From Brevundimonas vancanneytii (GTDB lineage: Bacteria > Pseudomonadota > Alphaproteobacteria > Caulobacterales > Caulobacteraceae): DNA of 10,366 bases. Below are positions 6,230-10,366 of the stretch, piece after piece. Made by a program: the position numbers and the translations under genes. Where the stretch lies: NCBI GenBank assembly GCA_945874855.1, contig CAMCIP010000070.1:1-10366 (forward strand), given 5' to 3'. Positions within the stretch are counted from its first letter, which is position 1. Each line of letters opens with the position of its first letter. The notes under the pieces were generated by a model that was given only the letters and a program-made list of their open reading frames with translations, searched no databases and was not told the origin of the DNA.

Positions 6230-6600
6230 CCTCCGGCTGGATCGGCACGGGCAAGGTCCGGGCGCGCGAGGCCGGGGACCTCGTGGAGATCACCATCGAG
6301 GGGCTGACGACCCAGGCCAAATACTACAAGCCGCTGGTCTATGAGTTCATGCGCAAGGAATGGCGCGGCTCGCGGCCGTCCTACGGCGACTTCGCGGTCG
6401 AGATCGTGATGGAACACGTCGGCGACCCGCCATGGATGGACCTGGACAATCTGGCCAAGGCCCTGCTGGACGCCATCAAGGGCTATCTGTTCCACGACGA
6501 CGCCCAGGTGGCCCGGCTCCTGGTCGAGCGCCATGCCGGTGAGCGCGAGCGCATCACCGTCCGCGTGCGTCCCCGTCAGGCCTCGGGCGGGCCCGGATAG
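6226..6600 (+). CDS. RusA-like Holliday-junction resolvase family protein
   Basis: This 124-residue protein has the size of E. coli RusA (120 residues) and its diagnostic metal-binding cluster. It reads PPWMDLDNLAKALLDAIKGY (68-87) followed by LFHDDAQV (88-95), so D72, D74 and D91/D92 correspond to the RusA acidic residues and K78 to its catalytic lysine. RusA enzymes are dimeric nucleases that cut Holliday junctions, usually phage-derived. The N-terminal part here lacks the basic K-x-R-P-R stretch of classic RusA, so substrate and activity are uncertain. The start is TTG 6226-6228, sharing TTGA with the stop of the cyclophilin gene, which implies translational coupling. The next ATG (6348) would remove the first third of the protein. 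The 3' end overlaps the convergent GFA gene by 25 bp. No other phage genes are visible nearby. Confidence 0.8.
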   Translation: MTSGWIGTGKVRAREAGDLVEITIEGLTTQAKYYKPLVYEFMRKEWRGSRPSYGDFAVEIVMEHVGDPPWMDLDNLAKALLDAIKGYLFHDDAQVARLLVERHAGERERITVRVRPRQASGGPG

Positions 6601-6980
6601 CGCGCGAACGCGGGCCGGTCGTGGAGGTCGGCCATCCAGCCGATCCGCTCGGCCGTCTGGATCTGGGCCTGCAGGGGGATGGAGTCCGGATCATCCAGGG
6701 TGGCGCTCTGCACGTCGATCTGGCCGGGGAAGATCTCGGCGTTGGTATAGAACAGCCCCGTCCCGCACTTCGGACAGAAGTGGCGGCGGCCGTGCTCGGA
6801 CGAGGCATATTCCGTCGTCTCGCCGCGGATGGTCACCCGATCGACCGGGGCCAGGGCCCAGGCCACCGCGGGTGCGCCCGCGGCCCTTCGGCAGTCGAGG
6901 CAGTGGCACAGGGCATGGTGCGCCACCTCAATCGGCATCGAGTAGCGCACCGCACCACAATGGCAGCCGCCCTCAGGCAT
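6576..6980 (-). CDS. GFA-family (Mss4-like) zinc-binding protein
   Basis: This 134-residue protein shows the cysteine pattern of the GFA fold: GGCHCGAVRY (4-13, C6 and C8), CHCLDCRRAAGAP (25-37, C25, C27, C30) and FCPKCGTGLF (68-77, C69 and C72). Other conserved spots are the EYASSEHGRRHFC strand and VQSATLDDP (90-98). GFA proteins bind zinc through these cysteines. The founding member, Gfa of Paracoccus, was described as glutathione-dependent formaldehyde-activating, but most paralogues have no proven reaction and the same caution applies here. ATG 6978-6980 has an excellent GGGAGG six bases upstream (6987-6992). It is probably transcribed alone or with the C13 gene 68 nt upstream. The last 25 bp overlap the convergent RusA-like gene. 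Confidence 0.9.
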   Translation of the reverse strand: MPEGGCHCGAVRYSMPIEVAHHALCHCLDCRRAAGAPAVAWALAPVDRVTIRGETTEYASSEHGRRHFCPKCGTGLFYTNAEIFPGQIDVQSATLDDPDSIPLQAQIQTAERIGWMADLHDRPAFARYPGPPEA

Positions 6981-7006
6981 GACGATCCTCCCGAAATGTT
7001 CCCCCT

Positions 7007-7035
7007 ATGTTCACATCCGGAGGCCTCGGCGTCAA
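7007..7035 (-). promoter_or_regulatory. Candidate promoter for the GFA gene
   Basis: On the minus strand CTTGACG (7036-7030) matches the alphaproteobacterial -35 consensus well. After 17 bases GAACAT (7012-7007) is a weak -10. The leader would be about 20 nt and would include the GGGAGG ribosome-binding sequence. Confidence 0.35.
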
Positions 7036-7048
7036 GCCGGCGCCGCTG

Positions 7049-7807
7049 TCATCCCAGGAAGGCGTAGGTGGTGGTGAGGAGGGGGCGGATGTCGCCACCG
7101 ACGAAGACCTGGGGCTCGGACGCTGGCCGCAGGCCTTCTGCCGCCTCACGACGCGAGACGCAGTTGCGCGTCAGGTCGGCCAGATTGATGAAGTCCGTCG
7201 CGTTGGGCAGGCTTTCGAGCACGCAGCCGTCGAAATAGGGATAGACCGAGTCCTGGCCACAGCCGAAAGACGACCGATCCCGGCGGGCGGCCGTCATGAT
7301 CATCCGGTTGGGGCCCTGGAGCTCGGGAATGAAGACGCCGGAGAAGCAGGCGGAAACCACCACCACCGTTGGGCGCTCTCCGCACCACTGATCGACCAGT
7401 TGGCCCATCCGGGACGGGCTGAGCTGGCCCTCATTGCCCCAGGTGATGCCGCGCGTGTTGCCGTGGGAGCTGAAGTACAGGAAGCAGCCCGTGGTCGCCC
7501 GGCGCGTCGCTTCGCCGATGCCGGCAAGCACCTGGGCCCCCGTCGCCGCGTCCGGGGCACTGGGCCGCAGGGTGTAGTCGACGAAGTTGCGGCGCTCGAA
7601 TCCCTCAGCGAGGAAGGAGGCGGTAAGATCACGGCGCGAGTTGTCGAAGGCGACGATCGGAGCGCCCTGGCTGGTGCGCCAGTCGGCGGCGACCACGGCC
7701 CCCGCCCAGCCGTCGAAGGGCCGGCGCGGGCCCTGGGCCGCAGGCGTGGTAGCACAGGCGGAAAGGGTCAGGACGGCGATGGCGGCGACGGCGAGCGTGC
7801 GGATCAT
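7049..7807 (-). CDS. Lipoprotein of the C13 (legumain-like) cysteine peptidase family
   Basis: This 252-residue protein starts with a lipoprotein signal, MIRTLAVAAIAVLTLSAC, with lipobox LSAC and the lipidated cysteine at C18, so it should be anchored in the envelope. The C13/caspase-like catalytic dyad is clear: hydrophobic strand then His in FLYFSSHGNTRG (109-120, H115), and hydrophobic strand then Cys in VVVVSACFSGVF (148-159, C154). MTAARRDRSSFGCG (171-184) and VYPYFDGCVLESL match the conserved downstream block of bacterial C13 proteins. Eukaryotic relatives include legumain and the GPI transamidase GPI8; bacterial members are largely uncharacterised and substrates are unknown. ATG 7805-7807 is chosen because it gives the signal peptide, with AAGGGG about six bases upstream. 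An ATG at 7852 would add 15 residues ahead of it. It follows sspB by 75 nt. Confidence 0.85.
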   Translation of the reverse strand: MIRTLAVAAIAVLTLSACATTPAAQGPRRPFDGWAGAVVAADWRTSQGAPIVAFDNSRRDLTASFLAEGFERRNFVDYTLRPSAPDAATGAQVLAGIGEATRRATTGCFLYFSSHGNTRGITWGNEGQLSPSRMGQLVDQWCGERPTVVVVSACFSGVFIPELQGPNRMIMTAARRDRSSFGCGQDSVYPYFDGCVLESLPNATDFINLADLTRNCVSRREAAEGLRPASEPQVFVGGDIRPLLTTTYAFLG

Positions 7808-7833
7808 GGAGGGCCCCTTCAACTTCAGGCACC

Positions 7834-7862
7834 ATTCATCGCAAGGCCGCACCGGGGGTCAA
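7834..7862 (-). promoter_or_regulatory. Candidate promoter for the C13 peptidase gene
   Basis: On the minus strand CTTGAC (7863-7858) is a consensus alphaproteobacterial -35. ATGAAT (7839-7834), 17 bases further, is only a weak -10. The predicted leader is about 20 nt. It suggests the peptidase gene need not be co-transcribed with sspB, although no terminator is visible between them. Confidence 0.3.
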
Positions 7863-7882
7863 GCCATTGGAACCTGATCGCC

Positions 7883-8356
7883 CTATTTCTTGCGGAACTG
7901 GTCCAGGGAGACGACCTTGGGTCCGTCGTCGCCCGACGGCGTTCTGGGCTCGACGGGCGGCGGGGGCGGGGGCGTCGCGGCAACGGGTGCCTCGAACTGC
8001 AGGATGAACTGCACGGCCGGATCGTAGAAGCGGGTCACAGCGGCATAGGGCACGGTCATGACCTTGGGCAGGCCGCCGAACTTCAGCATGACGGAGAACT
8101 GGTCCGGCTCGACCGCCAGGCCCCAGAACTGGTGCTGCAGAACGACCGTCATCTCCTCGGGGTATTTGGCGATGATGTCCGGCGGCAGGACCACGCCGGG
8201 GGCGCGGGTGGCGAAGGTGATGTAGAAATGGTGCGCGCCCGGAATGCCCTCCGGCTCGGCCGCACGCAGCAGCGCCCCCCGGATGACGCCGCGCAGTGCG
8301 TCGTGGGTCAGGCCCTCATAGTTCATCTCGTCGACCGGAGGGGTCTGTTCGGCCAT
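7883..8356 (-). CDS. sspB: SspB-family ClpXP adaptor (alphaproteobacterial type)
   Basis: SspB binds the N-terminal part of the ssrA tag and tethers tagged proteins to ClpX for degradation by ClpXP. The 157-residue product has the alpha-type layout. A folded substrate-binding domain comes first (about 12-122), with MNYEGLTHDALRGVIRGALL, HHFYITFATRAPGVVLP and FSVMLKFGGLPKVMTVPYAA. A Pro-rich flexible linker follows (about 124-141, a run of prolines then VEPRTP). The conserved C-terminal tail KVVSLDQFRKK is the presumed ClpX-docking motif. ATG 8354-8356 has GAGG five bases upstream, whereas GTG 8360-8362 has no ribosome-binding site. The tmRNA gene lies directly upstream on the same strand, so tag and adaptor are encoded side by side. 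The order of elements and the tail make other adaptors unlikely. Confidence 0.9.
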   Translation of the reverse strand: MAEQTPPVDEMNYEGLTHDALRGVIRGALLRAAEPEGIPGAHHFYITFATRAPGVVLPPDIIAKYPEEMTVVLQHQFWGLAVEPDQFSVMLKFGGLPKVMTVPYAAVTRFYDPAVQFILQFEAPVAATPPPPPPVEPRTPSGDDGPKVVSLDQFRKK

Positions 8357-8379
8357 GCTCACCTCAGTGGTTCGAAACC

Positions 8380-8408
8380 GACATAGCGGGCGCGCGCGCC
8401 GGGCGAAA
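8380..8408 (-). promoter_or_regulatory. Weak candidate promoter for sspB
   Basis: On the minus strand GCTATGTC (8387-8380) resembles the Caulobacter -10 pattern GCTANAWC. TTTCGCC (8408-8402) lies 14 bases upstream as a poor -35. It sits between the ssrA terminator and sspB, where a separate sspB promoter would be expected. Confidence 0.3.
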
Positions 8409-8431
8409 GCCGGACGTTGAGGGCGATGAGC

Positions 8432-8467
8432 AGGAAAGTCCCGGGCTTCTGTTGCCAGGCGCCCGGG
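8432..8467 (-). terminator. Probable Rho-independent terminator of ssrA
   Basis: On the minus strand CCCGGGC (8467-8461) pairs with GCCCGGG (8446-8440). Inside is a short CTG-GCAA-CAG stem closed by a GNRA tetraloop. ACTTTCCT follows (8439-8432), a modest U-rich tail. It lies between ssrA and sspB, so most ssrA transcripts should stop before sspB. Confidence 0.55.
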
Positions 8468-8760
8468 GGGCCCCGCCCCGGGAACTGATCCCCGAGGACT
8501 TAAGTGTTCGAAATCACCCGAACCGCTTACGCGGCGAGAGCGACTTCTCCAGCGAAGTTATCGTTCGCAGTTAGAAAATGGCCCGATACGGTGGGCCAGG
8601 ACGAGCGAAAGCAACCTCTTTACACGTCCGTCGATGCTGGTCGGCCCCTTACTCTCCGCGATAACGACGGAGAGGGTGGTGGAGCCGCCGGGAATCGCAC
8701 CCGGGTCCGGTCCGCTTATTTCAGGCACGTTTATCGCCATAGTCCGGGCGAACCCGGACG
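8440..8760 (-). ncRNA. ssrA: tmRNA gene, circularly permuted two-piece type
   Basis: tmRNA rescues stalled ribosomes and adds a degradation tag. The gene is permuted: on the minus strand the acceptor half comes first and the tag-coding half second. The acceptor piece ends with T-stem CCGGG (8705-8701), a 7-nt loop, CCCGG, then CGGCTCC and ACCA, with its 3' end at 8677. The coding piece starts with GGGGCCG (8648-8642). It pairs with CGGCTCC in a 7-bp acceptor stem containing G3-U70, the alanine identity signal. A spacer (8676-8649) folds as CTCTCCG/CGGAGAG and is presumably removed. PK1-like stem TGGCCC/GGGCCA (8598-8593, 8584-8579) ends 10 nt before the resume codon. Acceptor-piece hairpin GTCCGGG-TTCG-CCCGGAC (8759-8742) lies at the 5' end. 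Outer ends are inferred from promoter and terminator. Confidence 0.93.
8527..8568 (-). other. ssrA: tmRNA tag reading frame (ANDNFAGEVALAA, stop UAA)
   Basis: The frame from resume codon GCG (8568-8566) reads ANDNFAGEVALAA and ends at TAA (8529-8527). With the alanine carried on tmRNA the tag would be AANDNFAGEVALAA. The AANDNF start matches the Caulobacter tag region bound by SspB. The C-terminal ALAA is the ClpX-recognised ending known from E. coli, where Caulobacter has AVAA. The stop codon lies in the loop of a CCGC-GUAA-GCGG hairpin (8534-8523). Confidence 0.93.
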
Positions 8761-8766
8761 GTCGGG

Positions 8767-8795
8767 AATATAGGCGCGGTGCGTCCCAACACCAA
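8767..8795 (-). promoter_or_regulatory. Promoter of ssrA
   Basis: On the minus strand TTGGTG (8795-8790, within CTTGGT) and TATATT (8772-8767) are spaced by exactly 17 bases. Transcription would start near 8760, just before the acceptor-piece hairpin. That would give an acceptor piece of about 83 nt ending at the encoded CCA. Confidence 0.6.
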
Positions 8796-8848
8796 GTCCG
8801 TTGCCGGCTCCCGTGCCAGGGGGACGGGGAAAGCTCTCCGCAAGGCGC

Positions 8849-8877
8849 TTGCAAATGACAATGCGTCGCAATACACG
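8849..8877 (+). promoter_or_regulatory. Candidate promoter with an embedded palindrome upstream of the TonB receptor
   Basis: TTGCAA (8849-8854) and TACACG (8872-8877) are 17 bases apart. Between them lie the A/T-richer stretch AAATGACAATG and the palindrome TGCG-T-CGCA (8862-8870). An iron-responsive repressor site (Fur or similar) would be expected here for a siderophore receptor. The match to any particular Fur consensus is loose, so only the promoter/operator layout is suggested. Confidence 0.3.
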
Positions 8878-8913
8878 ACCGGCTCACTCCTGTTCGCCGG
8901 AACGACCATCGCC

Positions 8914-10366
8914 ATGCGCAGCCTCCTCCTCGCCGCCGTCCTGATTGCCGCCGCGCCCTCGGTCGGCCGAGCCCAGGAGACGGTGACCGAGGTCGAGCCG
9001 ATCATCGTCACGGGGCGGACGCGGGGCTATGTCGCCATCGAGTCCGTCACCGCCACACGGACCGACACGCCGCTGATCGACGTTCCTCAAAGCGTCATCG
9101 TGGTCACCCGCGCCCAGCTGGACGACCAGGCCGCGCACAGCCTTGGCGACGTGCTGCGCTATGTGCCTGGCGTGACCGTCGGTCAGGGCGAGGGCAACCG
9201 GGATCAGATCACCCTGCGCGGGCAGAACACGACTGCGGACTTCTTCCTCGATGGGGCGCGCGACGACGTTCAGTACTTTCGGGGCCTCTACAATCTGGAG
9301 CGGGTCGAGGTCCTCAAAGGGCCGTATGCCCTGATCTTCGGTCGCGGCGGCGGCGGCGGCATCGTCAACCGGGTGCAGAAGACGCCCAGCGCCGATGCGG
9401 CCGTCTTCGGCGCGCGTGCCGGCGTCAACAGCTTCGGCGCCCACGACCTGTCCGTCGACCTCAACACGCCGATCTCTCCGACCTCCGCCTTCCGGCTGAA
9501 CGCCGTCTACGAGCGCCTGGACAATCACCGCGACGTCTATGAGGGCGAGCGCTACGCAGTGAATCCCTATTTTGCGGCGGAGCTGGGCGGCGGCTGGAGA
9601 TTGGGGCTGTCCTACGAGCACGTGGACGACGACCGGGTCACCGACCGCGGCGTGCCCTCGCTGAACGGGCGGCCGATCGAGGGCTATCGGGACCGCTTCT
9701 TCGGCGTGCCGGGGGCCAACCGGACGACGCTTCGGGCCGACATTCTCAAGGCACGGATCGACGGGGCGGTGACGCCTGACCTGAACCTCTCCACGACCGT
9801 GCTCTACGGCGATTTCGACAAGCTCTACGCGAACGTCTACCCCAATGGCGCGGCCACCAGCCCGAGCGGCACGGTCGCCCTCGCGGCGTACAGCGACCCT
9901 ACGACGCGCGAGAACCTTCTGGTGCAGACCAATCTGGTCTGGGACGTGACCACCGGTCCGCTGGTCCACAAGGTGCTGTTCGGTCTGGAGTACGGCGATC
10001 AGCGCTCGGCCAACCGACGGTTCAACGGCGTGCTGTCCAATTCGACCTTCAGCCTCACCAATCCGGTGTTACCCACCGTGGCCTTCAGCCTGCCCGTTCG
10101 CGAGACGGTATCCGACGTCGAGACCGTGTCCGCCTATGTCCAGGACCAGATCAGCCTCGGCGACCGGTTCGACGTCGTCGCGGGCCTGCGGTTTGATCGC
10201 TTCGAGATCCGGGGGATCGACCTGCAGCCCAATCCAGACCGACCGTTCGGCCGCACGGACGAGAAGGTGTCACCGCGGCTCGGCCTGATCTTCAAGCCGC
10301 AGCCGACGGTGTCGCTCTACGCCAGCTACAGCGAGTCCTTTCAGCCGCGCTCCGGCGACCAGTTTC
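8914..10366 (+). CDS. TonB-dependent siderophore receptor, N-terminal part (cut by window edge)
   Basis: The 484 visible residues belong to an outer-membrane gated channel that imports ferric siderophores using TonB-ExbBD energy. It starts with signal peptide MRSLLLAAVLIAAAPSVGRA, cleaved before QET. A TonB-box-like segment EPIIVTGR (28-35) follows. The plug domain runs from about 50 to 155 with DVPQSVIVVTRAQLDDQAA, LGDVLRYVPGVTVGQGEGNR, ITLRGQNTTADFFLDGARDD, LERVEVLKGPYALIFGRGGG and GIVNRVQKTP. Beta-barrel strands follow with alternating aromatic residues, and the fragment ends at the common SLYASYSESFQPRSG. The plug is of the FhuA/Fiu/FpvA-like siderophore class; the exact siderophore is not readable. 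ATG 8914 is the only start giving the signal peptide; upstream ATGs at 8855 and 8861 are out of frame. Only a weak GGAA precedes it. Roughly 200-300 residues are missing on the right. Confidence 0.93.
   Translation, partial: MRSLLLAAVLIAAAPSVGRAQETVTEVEPIIVTGRTRGYVAIESVTATRTDTPLIDVPQSVIVVTRAQLDDQAAHSLGDVLRYVPGVTVGQGEGNRDQITLRGQNTTADFFLDGARDDVQYFRGLYNLERVEVLKGPYALIFGRGGGGGIVNRVQKTPSADAAVFGARAGVNSFGAHDLSVDLNTPISPTSAFRLNAVYERLDNHRDVYEGERYAVNPYFAAELGGGWRLGLSYEHVDDDRVTDRGVPSLNGRPIEGYRDRFFGVPGANRTTLRADILKARIDGAVTPDLNLSTTVLYGDFDKLYANVYPNGAATSPSGTVALAAYSDPTTRENLLVQTNLVWDVTTGPLVHKVLFGLEYGDQRSANRRFNGVLSNSTFSLTNPVLPTVAFSLPVRETVSDVETVSAYVQDQISLGDRFDVVAGLRFDRFEIRGIDLQPNPDRPFGRTDEKVSPRLGLIFKPQPTVSLYASYSESFQPRSGDQF

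Noticed and set aside
6226..6600. Prophage remnant suggested by the RusA-like gene
   Set aside because: No integrase, capsid, lysis or attachment site is visible, and flanking genes are ordinary chromosomal ones with similar codon use.
7007..8386. 459-codon open frame on the plus strand opposite the C13 peptidase and sspB
   Set aside because: It spans two well-supported minus-strand genes and their gap, has low-complexity Arg/Gly/Asp composition and no domain.
8677..8710. T-arm plus CCA suggesting a tRNA gene
   Set aside because: No anticodon arm or tRNA 5' half is adjacent; the 5' acceptor strand lies downstream at 8648, and the tag frame shows this is the tmRNA acceptor piece.
9346..9360. 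GGC repeat in the TonB receptor
   Set aside because: It encodes the Gly run of the plug motif FGRGGGGG, common in this receptor class, so it is not a separate repeat element.
8884..9969. 361-codon minus-strand frame opposite the TonB receptor
   Set aside because: The plus strand encodes a clear signal peptide, plug and barrel; the antisense translation has no domain.
1..10366. CRISPR arrays, insertion sequences or toxin-antitoxin pairs
   Set aside because: No regularly spaced repeats, transposase motifs or terminal inverted repeats were seen. The RHH protein has no toxin partner beside it; the adjacent SIMPL protein is not a toxin family.

Overview
The window is dense, GC-rich bacterial chromosome with strong G/C preference at third codon positions. 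The best taxonomic clue is a circularly permuted, two-piece tmRNA gene of the alphaproteobacterial type whose tag begins ANDNF, close to the Caulobacter tag. Together with a DUF4169 gene, an RHH_4-type regulator, an alpha-type SspB and GCTA-type -10 elements, this points to Caulobacterales, possibly Brevundimonas (inference; no database search was possible).

Layout, left to right. 1-1151 (-): N-terminal half of a UvrD/PcrA helicase, cut by the window edge. 1223-1936 (-): membrane-anchored SIMPL-domain protein. 1989-2213 (-): small ribbon-helix-helix protein. 2339-3277 (+): EamA/DMT permease, divergent from the RHH gene. 3282-3458 and 3448-3648 (-): an unnamed 58-residue protein overlapping the end of a DUF4169 gene. 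3753-4145 (+): YccF-type membrane protein with a TTG start. 4146-5537 (-): class II fumarase fumC, meeting yccF stop-to-stop inside a hairpin. 5621-6229 and 6226-6600 (+): exported cyclophilin-type protein and a RusA-like nuclease, overlapping by 4 nt. 6576-6980 (-): GFA-family zinc protein. 7049-7807 (-): lipoprotein of the C13 (legumain-like) peptidase family. 7883-8356 (-): SspB, the ClpXP adaptor. 8440-8760 (-): tmRNA gene ssrA with promoter and terminator. 8914 to the right edge (+): N-terminal 484 residues of a TonB-dependent siderophore receptor.

How the genes fit together. The clearest functional pairing is ssrA with sspB: tmRNA adds the degradation tag during ribosome rescue, and SspB delivers tagged proteins to ClpXP. 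They are consecutive on the same strand, with a likely terminator between them. The minus-strand series sspB, fumC, DUF4169, RHH resembles a gene neighbourhood I recall from other alphaproteobacteria, here opened up by unrelated genes. The rest is ordinary housekeeping and envelope content.

I found no CRISPR array, insertion sequence, prophage or rRNA, no canonical tRNA, and no convincing new defence or biosynthetic system. The only stretch of more than 300 bases without a protein gene (8357-8913) is largely filled by the tmRNA gene.
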